Shown: positions 1 to 6,052 of the stretch, piece by piece
How positions within the stretch are numbered: position 1 is the stretch's first letter
Layout: each line of letters starts with the position of its first letter
NCBI GenBank assembly: GCA_903886165.1
Contig: CAISLL010000201.1
Span: forward strand, 1 to 6,135
Length of the DNA stretch: 6,135 nucleotides
Direction of reading: 5' to 3'
Source: an uncultured beta proteobacterium
GTDB taxonomy: Bacteria > Pseudomonadota > Gammaproteobacteria > Burkholderiales > Burkholderiaceae_C
Made by a program: the position numbers and the translations under genes
Notes under the pieces: model-generated
The model's database searches: none
Told to the model about the DNA's origin: nothing
Seen by the model: the letters and a program-made list of their open reading frames with translations, nothing else

Positions 1-44
1 CCCAAACGCCGCAGTTGGACCTTTCAGAACCCGATTTGAATTGA
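1..44 (+). CDS. Possible 3' end of rimP (ribosome maturation factor), partial
   Basis: Only the last codons of an upstream gene could lie here. In Burkholderiales the gene before nusA is normally rimP, the 30S subunit maturation factor. Reading from base 3 gives about 13 codons (QTPQLDLSEPDLN) ending in TGA at 42-44, a hydrophilic tail of the kind that RimP proteins often carry. A second open frame from base 1 ends in TGA at 37-39 (PKRRSWTFQNPI), so the frame is not settled. The C-terminal tail of RimP is poorly conserved, so the peptide itself does not identify the gene; the call rests on operon position. The stop would leave 17 bases before nusA, consistent with one transcript. Confidence 0.3.
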   Translation, partial: QTPQLDLSEPDLN

Positions 45-47
45 AAC

Positions 48-52
48 AGGAG
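48..52 (+). promoter_or_regulatory. Shine-Dalgarno of nusA
   Basis: AGGAG lies 9 bases before the ATG at 62. It decides the start: a TTG at 41 in the same frame lies upstream of this site and cannot use it, and the peptide from 62 (MNREMLMLVDAIS) matches the usual NusA N-terminus. Confidence 0.85.
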
Positions 53-61
53 AGTCAAGGC

Positions 62-1561
62 ATGAATCGCGAAATGTTAATGTTGGTGGACGCCATCTCA
101 CGCGAGAAAAACGTGGAGCGTGATGTGGTGTTTGGCGCAGTTGAATCGGCGCTGGCTCAGGCCACAAAAAAGCTCTACTCAGGTGAGGTTGACATCCGTG
201 TGTCGCTGAATCGTGACACCGGCGCCTATGAGACCTTCCGTCGTTGGCACGTTGTGCCGGATGAAGCAGGTTTGCAGTTGCCCGACCAAGAGATCTTGCT
301 GTTTGAAGCCCAGGAGCAGATTTCCGACATCGAGGTTGACGAGTACATCGAAGAAACCATTGAGTCCCTGCCGATCGGCCGCATCGGGGCCATGGCTGCC
401 AAGCAGGTGATCCTGCAGAAAATTCGCGACGCCGAGCGTGAGATGTTGCTGAACGATTTCATGTCGCGCGGCGACAAGGTCTTTGTCGGCACGGTGAAAC
501 GCATGGACAAAGGTGACCTGATTGTTGAGTCTGGGCGTGTCGAAGGTCGTCTGCGACGCGGCGAAATGATTCCCAAGGAAAACTTTCGCACCGGTGACCG
601 CGTGCGAGCCATGATCATGGAGGTTGACCTGACCCTGCGCGGTGCACCTATTTTGCTGTCGCGCTCGGCGCCTGAGTTCATGGTGGAGTTGTTCCGCAAT
701 GAAGTGCCTGAGATTGAGCAGGGTCTGCTGGAGATCAAGTCTTGCGCACGGGATGCCGGTTCACGCGCCAAACTTGCCGTACTGTCGCATGACAAGCGGG
801 TTGACCCGATCGGCACTTGTGTCGGGGTGCGTGGCACGCGTGTTAATGCGGTTACCAATGAACTCGCGGGTGAGCGTGTTGACATTGTGTTGTGGAGCGA
901 AGACCCGGCCCAGTTTGTGATTGGAGCGCTGGCGCCTGCCAACGTGACGAGCATTGTGGTGGATGAAGAGCGGCACGCCATGGATGTGGTGGTGGACGAG
1001 GAAAACCTGGCCATTGCCATTGGCCGGGGTGGTCAGAATGTGCGCCTGGCGGCTGAGCTGACCGGCTGGAAAATCAACATCCTGGATGCCGCGGAATCCG
1101 CGGAGAAACAGGCGTCTGAGGTCGATGTCAGTCGCCATCTGTTTATGGAAAAGCTGGATGTCGATCAGGAGATTGCGGACCTGCTGATTGCCGAAGGGTT
1201 CACCAGTCTGGAGCAGGTGGCTTATGTGCCACTGGAAGAAATGCTGGAGATCGAGAGTTTTGACGAGGAAACCGTCAATGAGCTTCGCGCCCGCGCCAAA
1301 GACGCCCTGTTGACGATGGAAATCGCCAATGAGGAAAACGTGGACGACGCAGCGATGGAATTGCGTGACCTTGAGGGCATGAACGTTGAACTGCTTGGCA
1401 AGCTGGCCGAGAATGGTGTGCATACCCTCGACGACCTGGCTGATCTGGCGGTTGATGAGTTGACAGACCTCACCGGTCAATCCGCTGACGACGCCAAATC
1501 TTTGATCATGAAGGCGCGCGAACATTGGTTTGCCAATGACGTGCCTTCACAAGAGTCCTGA
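62..1561 (+). CDS. nusA: Transcription termination/antitermination factor NusA
   Basis: NusA binds elongating RNA polymerase and nascent RNA in the cytoplasm. It promotes pausing and intrinsic termination and takes part in antitermination complexes, including those on rRNA operons. The product is 499 residues, close to E. coli NusA (about 495). Visible order: N-terminal polymerase-binding domain at about 1-125 (with ETFRRWHVV), S1 domain at about 137-200, KH1 at about 225-300 with VGVRG at 254-258, KH2 at about 305-350 with GRGG at 321-324, then two C-terminal acidic helix-hairpin repeats, AR1 at about 361-418 and AR2 at about 432-495. Two AR repeats are the arrangement of gamma/betaproteobacterial NusA; AR2 in E. 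coli contacts the alpha subunit C-terminal domain. The start is the ATG with the AGGAG site upstream. It opens the visible operon and is followed by a 77-base spacer before infB. Nothing is truncated and no key motif is missing. Confidence 0.98.
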   Translation: MNREMLMLVDAISREKNVERDVVFGAVESALAQATKKLYSGEVDIRVSLNRDTGAYETFRRWHVVPDEAGLQLPDQEILLFEAQEQISDIEVDEYIEETIESLPIGRIGAMAAKQVILQKIRDAEREMLLNDFMSRGDKVFVGTVKRMDKGDLIVESGRVEGRLRRGEMIPKENFRTGDRVRAMIMEVDLTLRGAPILLSRSAPEFMVELFRNEVPEIEQGLLEIKSCARDAGSRAKLAVLSHDKRVDPIGTCVGVRGTRVNAVTNELAGERVDIVLWSEDPAQFVIGALAPANVTSIVVDEERHAMDVVVDEENLAIAIGRGGQNVRLAAELTGWKINILDAAESAEKQASEVDVSRHLFMEKLDVDQEIADLLIAEGFTSLEQVAYVPLEEMLEIESFDEETVNELRARAKDALLTMEIANEENVDDAAMELRDLEGMNVELLGKLAENGVHTLDDLADLAVDELTDLTGQSADDAKSLIMKAREHWFANDVPSQES

Positions 1562-1589
1562 TCATGACTAAACAGTTTAAGTAAAGACC

Positions 1590-1611
1590 GCACATTGCCC
1601 GCAGGGCGTGC
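1590..1611 (+). other. Small stem-loop in the nusA-infB spacer
   Basis: GCCC (1597-1600) pairs with GGGC (1604-1607) across a GCA loop. Outside it GCAC (1590-1593) pairs with GTGC (1608-1611), leaving ATT bulged on the left arm, for 8 GC-rich pairs in all. No T-run follows (the next bases are AAGTCGGAACC), so it is not an ordinary Rho-independent terminator. It ends about 11 bases before the weak infB ribosome site. It could slow transcription, mark an RNA processing site or tune infB translation; that role is inference. The rest of the 77-base spacer holds only a six-codon reading frame at 1564-1584. Confidence 0.35.
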
Positions 1612-1638
1612 AAGTCGGAACCAAAGGTTACCCAAAAA

Positions 1639-4575
1639 ATGTCCAGTATGACCGTCGCCGAGTTCGCCAAAGAGCTCAAGAAATCCACCGACACCTTGCT
1701 TGAGCAATTGAAGTCGGCAGGTGTGGCCAAATCCACCGCAACTGACTCGCTCACAGAATCTGATAAGCAGCACCTGTTGAGTTATTTGCAGGCCAGTCAC
1801 GGCACTGCAACCGGTGAGCGCAAGAAAATCACCTTGGTCAAGAAGTCGACCACCGAGATCAAGCAGGCTGATGCCAGTGGCAAAGCGCGCACGATCCAGG
1901 TGGAAGTTCGGAAAAAGCGAACCTTTGTGCGCCGCGACGATGTGCCTGAGGCCCATGCGGAAAGTGGTGAACAGGTGGCGGAGCAAGATGAAGCCTCCAT
2001 GATTGACCACGCTGAACTGTCCCGGCGGGAAGAAGAAGCACGTCGACAGGCAGAGCTGATTCGTCGTCAGGAAGAGGAACTCGCTGAACGGCGCCGCCAG
2101 CGTGAGGCGCAGGAAGCGGCGGCCCGACAGGCGGCCGAGCAAGTTGCGGAACAGGCGGTGCAGGCGGCATTGGCTTTGGCGAATGCACAGGAACAGGCAC
2201 GGCAAATGCAGCCCGAGGTGAGCCAGTCAGCCGCCGAGGAAGGCCTTGCCCAAGCCCAGAGGGATGCTGGCGCAGCGCAAGCCCAGCTCAAGGCTGCGAC
2301 TGAACTGAAGGCGACTGCGATGGCAAAGGAAAGGGCGGCGGCTGAGTCGAAATCCCGTCTTGCCGAAGAGCAGGCGCGGGCAATGGATTTGACCGATCGC
2401 CGACGCAAGGCCGAAGCTGAAGCGGCTGCCATTCGCGTGATGATGTCGCAACCCGGCAAAAAGTTGCCACCGAAAAAGGTGGAAGAACCCAAGCCGGCGG
2501 TCAAGGTTGCCGAGGCTGCAAAGGTGGGTATCAAAGGCACGTTGCACAAGCCTGCCGCCAGCACCACAGCCAAGCCTGTCCCAGCGACAACACCTGCGGC
2601 AGGTGCAGCTGCTGGTGCAGGCAAAGAAGTGAAATCTGCCAAGCTTTCAAGCAGTTGGGCTGGTGATCCGGCCAAGAAAAAGGGTATTCCGACCCGTGGT
2701 GACACCGGCGCGGGCGCCGGGCGTGCCAGCAATTGGCGCGGTGGCCCGCGCGGTCGCAGAGGCAGCAATGAGCGTGAGCGTGACGATCAGCATACTCAGG
2801 CGGCGCCTGTCGAGGTGCGTGTCCTTGAGGTGCATGTGCCGGAAACCATCACGGTGGCCGAGCTGGCTCACAAGATGGCTGTCAAGGCCTCGGAGGTCAT
2901 CAAGCACTTGATGAAACTCGGTCAGATGGTCACTATCAACCAGCCGCTGGATCAAGACACAGCCATGATTGTGGTGGAAGAGATGGGGCACAAGGCCATT
3001 GTGGCGGCGCTCGACGATCCTGAAGCCTTCACCGTTGACGAGGTTCAGCAACAACAGGCAGCGTCCTTGCCACGCGCACCCGTGGTTACCGTCATGGGTC
3101 ACGTGGACCATGGCAAGACCTCGTTGCTCGACTACATCCGACGCACCAAAGTGGCCTCAGGCGAGGCGGGCGGCATTACCCAGCACATTGGTGCCTACCA
3201 TGTTGAGACTGCCCGCGGCGTCGTTTCGTTCCTGGACACGCCCGGTCACGAGGCGTTCACTGCCATGCGTGCCCGTGGTGCGCAGGCAACCGACATTGTG
3301 ATTCTGGTAGTCGCTGCGGATGACGGCGTCATGCCGCAGACCAAAGAGGCCATCAAACACGCCAAGGCGGCAGGTGTACCAATTGTGGTGGCCATCACCA
3401 AGGCCGACAAGCCTGATGCCAACCCTGAGCGTGTCAAAAACGAGCTCGTGGTTGAAGACGTGATTCCGGAAGATTTCGGTGGTAGCTCACCGTTTGTGGC
3501 GGTGTCTGCCAAAACTGGTCAGGGGATTGATGAACTGCTGGAGCAAGTGTTGCTTCAAGCCGAAGTCTTGGAACTCAGGGCGCCAGTGGATGCCATGGCC
3601 AAGGGCCTGGTGATCGAAGCCCAGCTCGACAAGGGCCGTGGCCCGGTGGCTACGGTGCTGGTCCAATCTGGTACGCTGAAGACCGGTGACATTGTGCTGG
3701 CAGGTCAAACCTTTGGTCGTGTGCGTGCCATGCTGGACGAAAACGGCAAGTCAGTCAAGACGGCTGGTCCGTCGATTCCAGTTGAAATTCAGGGGTTGAC
3801 CGAGGTCCCGCAAGCCGGTGACGAATTCATGGTGCTGGCTGATGAGCGCCGTGCCCGTGAAATTGCCACCTACCGGGCCGGCAAGTTCCGTCACACAAAG
3901 TTGGCTAAACAACAAGCCGCCAAGCTGGAGAACATGTTCACCGACATGGCTGCTGGTGAAGTCAAGATGGTGCCTATCATCGTCAAGGCCGATGTGCAAG
4001 GCTCGCAGGAAGCGCTGGCTCAGTCACTGCTCAAGTTGTCAACCGACGAGGTCAAGGTGCAAATGGTGTATGCCGCCGTCGGTGGCATCAGCGAGTCTGA
4101 TGTCAACCTGGCGATCGCATCCAAGGCAGTCATCATCGGCTTCAACACCCGAGCAGATGCCGGTGCACGCAAACTGGCCGAAAACAACGGAGTCGACATT
4201 CGTTACTACGACATCATTTACGACGCGGTGGACGACCTCAAACTGGCCATGTCGGGCATGCTGACACCGGACAAAAAAGAAGAAATCATCGGTACTGCCG
4301 AAATACGCCAGATTTTCAAGGTTTCCAAGATCGGCTCGATTGCCGGATGTATGGTCACCTCGGGTGTCATTCGCCGTGCGGCACGTTTGCGCTTGCTGCG
4401 TCAAAACACGGTCATTTACACCGGCGAACTGGACTCTCTCAAGCGTTTCAAGGACGATGCCAAGGAAGTCCGCGAAGGTTTTGACTGCGGATTGAACATC
4501 AAGAACTACAACGACATTCAAGAGGGTGACGTGCTGGAGTTCTTCGAGATCCGCGAAGTCGCCCGCACCCTGTGA
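1639..4575 (+). CDS. infB: Translation initiation factor IF-2, long form
   Basis: IF2 is the GTPase that delivers fMet-tRNA to the 30S subunit and drives 50S joining. The product is 978 residues, longer than E. coli IF2 (about 890). Order: IF2_N domain at 1-52 (MTVAEFAKEL), IF2-associated segment at about 62-100, a long charged Ala/Glu/Gln/Arg-rich helical region at about 121-268, a Pro/Ala/Gly/Arg linker at about 270-390, a second IF2_N domain at about 395-450, G domain at about 480-645, beta-barrel domain II from about 650, C1 at about 770-870, and the fMet-tRNA-binding C2 at about 885-978 (IAGCMVTSG). GTPase motifs: G1 GHVDHGKT 487-494, G2 GGIT 511-514, G3 DTPGH 533-537, G4 TKAD 587-590 (Thr where NKxD is usual), G5 SAK 623-625. 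ATG 1639 is chosen because MSSMTVAEF fits the family; ATG 1648 would remove three residues. The ribosome site is weak (AAAGG, 1623-1627). It ends 17 bases before rbfA. Confidence 0.98.
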   Translation: MSSMTVAEFAKELKKSTDTLLEQLKSAGVAKSTATDSLTESDKQHLLSYLQASHGTATGERKKITLVKKSTTEIKQADASGKARTIQVEVRKKRTFVRRDDVPEAHAESGEQVAEQDEASMIDHAELSRREEEARRQAELIRRQEEELAERRRQREAQEAAARQAAEQVAEQAVQAALALANAQEQARQMQPEVSQSAAEEGLAQAQRDAGAAQAQLKAATELKATAMAKERAAAESKSRLAEEQARAMDLTDRRRKAEAEAAAIRVMMSQPGKKLPPKKVEEPKPAVKVAEAAKVGIKGTLHKPAASTTAKPVPATTPAAGAAAGAGKEVKSAKLSSSWAGDPAKKKGIPTRGDTGAGAGRASNWRGGPRGRRGSNERERDDQHTQAAPVEVRVLEVHVPETITVAELAHKMAVKASEVIKHLMKLGQMVTINQPLDQDTAMIVVEEMGHKAIVAALDDPEAFTVDEVQQQQAASLPRAPVVTVMGHVDHGKTSLLDYIRRTKVASGEAGGITQHIGAYHVETARGVVSFLDTPGHEAFTAMRARGAQATDIVILVVAADDGVMPQTKEAIKHAKAAGVPIVVAITKADKPDANPERVKNELVVEDVIPEDFGGSSPFVAVSAKTGQGIDELLEQVLLQAEVLELRAPVDAMAKGLVIEAQLDKGRGPVATVLVQSGTLKTGDIVLAGQTFGRVRAMLDENGKSVKTAGPSIPVEIQGLTEVPQAGDEFMVLADERRAREIATYRAGKFRHTKLAKQQAAKLENMFTDMAAGEVKMVPIIVKADVQGSQEALAQSLLKLSTDEVKVQMVYAAVGGISESDVNLAIASKAVIIGFNTRADAGARKLAENNGVDIRYYDIIYDAVDDLKLAMSGMLTPDKKEEIIGTAEIRQIFKVSKIGSIAGCMVTSGVIRRAARLRLLRQNTVIYTGELDSLKRFKDDAKEVREGFDCGLNIKNYNDIQEGDVLEFFEIREVARTL

Positions 4576-4592
4576 TGTATTGAGCCCGCACA

Positions 4593-4961
4593 GTGCCTAA
4601 AAAGTCTGCCGCCCCGAACCGGGCATTCAAGGTTGCCGATCAGATCCAGCGGGATCTGACGGAGTTGATTGCTCGTGAGCTCAAGGACCCCCGTGTGGGC
4701 ATGGTGACCATTCAGGGTGTCGAAGTGACCCCTGACTATGCCCATGCCAAGGTGTTTTTCAGCCTGTTGGCCGGCGATGTGAAGGCTTGCACCGAAGGCT
4801 TGAACCAGGCGGCCGGTTTCTTGCGCAGTGGCCTGTTCAAGCGTCTGCATATTCACACGGTGCCAACATTGCATTTCATCTACGACCAAACGCCTGAGCG
4901 GGCAGCCGACATGAATGCACTGATTGCGCGCGCGGTAGCGTCACGCGCCAAGGACGACTGA
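4593..4961 (+). CDS. rbfA: 30S ribosome-binding factor RbfA
   Basis: RbfA is a small KH-fold protein that binds the immature 30S subunit near the 5' end of 16S rRNA and assists late maturation; in E. coli it is needed for growth in the cold. The product is 122 residues, a normal length. Visible family features are the N-terminal helix AFKVADQIQRDLTELI (11-26), DPRVG at 32-36, strand DYAHAKVFFS (48-57), AAG at 73-75 where the family has its kinked A-x-G helix junction, and HTVPTLHF before a short C-terminal helix. The start is GTG: an in-frame TGA at 4581-4583 excludes anything further upstream, the next Met is residue 37, and the peptide MPKKSAAPNRAFKVADQ is the common betaproteobacterial beginning. 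No convincing Shine-Dalgarno lies in the 17-base gap after infB, so translation probably depends on coupling to infB. It ends 3 bases before truB. Confidence 0.97.
   Translation: MPKKSAAPNRAFKVADQIQRDLTELIARELKDPRVGMVTIQGVEVTPDYAHAKVFFSLLAGDVKACTEGLNQAAGFLRSGLFKRLHIHTVPTLHFIYDQTPERAADMNALIARAVASRAKDD
4950..4954 (+). promoter_or_regulatory. Shine-Dalgarno of truB inside the rbfA 3' end
   Basis: AAGGA lies 10 bases before the truB ATG at 4965 and within the last codons of rbfA. It supports that ATG over internal GTG codons at 5055 or 5088, which have no well-spaced site. The arrangement suggests coupled translation of rbfA and truB. Confidence 0.65.
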
Positions 4962-4964
4962 TTC

Positions 4965-6041
4965 ATGACACAGGCGCCACGTGCGCGGAGTTTCACCGCC
5001 GGGCCGCCCCAAGGCGAAACACGGCTACCCAGGGGGGCAGCGACCCGCACAGCGGTGGAGCGTGGGGGCAAGGTCCCCAGGCGCCCCGTGCACGGGGTGT
5101 TGCTGCTTGACAAGCCATTGGGCTGGTCAAGCAACGATGTGCTGCAAAAGGTGAAATGGTTGTTGCGGGCTGAGAAAGCGGGCCACACCGGCACGCTTGA
5201 TCCCCTGGCCAGTGGAGTGTTGCCTCTGTGTTTTGGGGCGGCCACCAAGTTCAGCCAGTTGCAGCTGGATGCCGACAAGACCTATCACGCGGTCGTGCGC
5301 CTGGGTGTGAAAACCACCACCGGTGATGCCGAGGGTGATGTGCTGGAGACTCGACCGGTGGCGGTGACCGCACGAGACCTGGAACGGGTCAGCACACAAT
5401 TTTCCGGTTCGATCAGCCAGGTGCCTCCGATGCACAGCGCCTTGAAAAAAGATGGCAAGGCGCTGTATAAATATGCCCGGGCCGGGATCGAGATTGAGCG
5501 GGAGGCTCGCCAAGTCATGATTTATGAACTAAATATGACTCTATCTCAATCAAATGAAGCGCAAGAAGCTATTGATTTGATAGTAAAATGCAGCAAGGGC
5601 ACATACATCCGCACACTTGGTGAGGATGTGGGAGAGGCCTTGGGTTGTGGTGCGCATTTGAGCGCGCTGCGGCGACTGGCCACAGGTGGTTTTAATCTAG
5701 CGCAGTGTGTCACGCTGCAAGCACTTGAAGCCATGGCTGAAGACCAGCGCCTGGCCTGTTTGCTGCCAGTGTCGAGTTTGTTGCCTGATCACACGGTGGT
5801 CACACTCGACGCTGACAATGCCAGCCGATTCCTGAGCGGTGTGCGTCGGCGTGGTGCTTGGTCCGACGCGTCTCAGGTGGCGGTGTATGCCCAGGACACC
5901 CTTGCACTGCTGGGCACGGCCCAGGTGCTGGCAGGTGAATTGATCCCCGGACGGTTGCTCAGCCCGATTGAAATTGAACAGATTGCCAATGAATCCCGGA
6001 CGGGTTTGAGAGAAACCTCGGACTCTGTCGAAGTTGTTTAA
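4965..6041 (+). CDS. truB: tRNA pseudouridine(55) synthase TruB
   Basis: TruB converts U55 in the T-loop of tRNAs to pseudouridine and also acts as a tRNA chaperone. The product is 358 residues against about 314 in E. coli. The catalytic domain starts at HGVLLLDKP (43-51). The active-site Asp is D79 in GHTGTLDPLASG. Y107 (KTYHAVVRLG) and R216 (CSKGTYIRT) match the active-site Tyr and Arg of the family. A C-terminal RNA-binding PUA-like domain lies at about 270-345. Relative to E. coli numbering from memory (D48, Y76, R181) the offsets are 31, 31 and 35, so the extra length is an N-terminal stretch plus about four residues between Y107 and R216. Those two places coincide with segments of foreign base composition, 5001-5074 (GC-rich) and about 5530-5588 (AT-rich, with rare codons CTA and ATA). 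All catalytic residues are intact, so the enzyme is presumably active. typA begins 11 bases downstream. Confidence 0.97.
   Translation: MTQAPRARSFTAGPPQGETRLPRGAATRTAVERGGKVPRRPVHGVLLLDKPLGWSSNDVLQKVKWLLRAEKAGHTGTLDPLASGVLPLCFGAATKFSQLQLDADKTYHAVVRLGVKTTTGDAEGDVLETRPVAVTARDLERVSTQFSGSISQVPPMHSALKKDGKALYKYARAGIEIEREARQVMIYELNMTLSQSNEAQEAIDLIVKCSKGTYIRTLGEDVGEALGCGAHLSALRRLATGGFNLAQCVTLQALEAMAEDQRLACLLPVSSLLPDHTVVTLDADNASRFLSGVRRRGAWSDASQVAVYAQDTLALLGTAQVLAGELIPGRLLSPIEIEQIANESRTGLRETSDSVEVV
5001..5074 (+). repeat. GC-rich dispersed-repeat-like segment within the truB 5' end
   Basis: This 74-base stretch is 74% GC and codes residues 13 to about 37 of TruB (GPPQGETRLPRGAATRTA onward), which ordinary TruB proteins lack. 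From memory it resembles a repeat seen in many Comamonadaceae intergenic regions, with marks GGGCCGCCCCAAGGCGAA, then a run of G followed by GCAGCGA, then GTGGAGCGTGGGGG. It contains a short hairpin, CCGC (5045-5048) with GCGG (5052-5055), and GGGG 5065-5068 can pair with CCCC 5075-5078 just beyond its end. The length is close to a multiple of three with no stop in the truB frame, so the reading frame survives. The repeat identity is recalled, not searched; the composition and the extra residues are directly visible. Confidence 0.55.
5530..5588 (+). repeat. AT-rich dispersed-repeat-like segment within truB
   Basis: Bases 5521-5590 are only 20/70 G+C (29%), whereas 60-base blocks on either side (5461-5520 and 5641-5700) are 58%. 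The core GCGCAAGAAGCTATTGAT (5559-5576) continues into TTGATAGTA. It resembles, from memory, the common Comamonadaceae intergenic repeat with GCGCAAGCAGCTATCAA followed by ATAGCA and a preceding CTCTAGCGC-like half, which here reads CTCTATCTC. CTATT (5569-5573) can pair with GATAG (5579-5583) around a GATTT loop, a remnant of the palindromic tip. It codes TruB residues about 190-208, ending at the edge of the conserved CSKGTYIRT motif, and adds about four residues against E. coli TruB. The copy looks diverged, so an old insertion later fitted to the protein is the likely reading. Confidence 0.55.
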
Positions 6042-6052
6042 GAAAGTGAACT

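Noticed and set aside
41..61. TTG at 41 as the nusA start, giving seven more residues
   Set aside because: It lies upstream of the AGGAG site that serves ATG 62, and known NusA proteins begin at the MNxE position.
226..1020. Long minus-strand open frame opposite nusA (and similar ones opposite infB and truB)
   Set aside because: Serine/arginine-rich or His-rich translations typical of antisense shadows of a GC-rich gene; the plus strand holds clear conserved proteins.
1564..1584. Six-codon frame MTKQFK as a real leader peptide gene
   Set aside because: No ribosome site of its own, no stalling-type codons, and frames this short occur by chance; kept only as part of the spacer observation.
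1597..1607. GCCC-GCA-GGGC as a Rho-independent terminator after nusA
   Set aside because: The stem is short and no T-run follows, and infB is expected on the same transcript.
2437..2448. GTG-ATG-ATG cluster as an internal start for a short IF2 form
   Set aside because: No Shine-Dalgarno in the preceding bases (GAAGCGGCTGCCATTCGC), so there is no support from sequence alone.
2591..2605. CACCTGC-G-GCAGGTG inverted repeat in infB as an operator
   Set aside because: It lies in repetitive Ala/Gly/Pro codons of the linker, far from any start, and is readily explained by low-complexity coding.
5055..5057. GTG at 5055 as the true truB start, which would leave out most of the GC-rich segment
   Set aside because: The nearest G-rich run is about 18 bases away, while ATG 4965 has AAGGA at good spacing and starts with MTQAPRAR, a familiar beginning. 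Not fully excluded.
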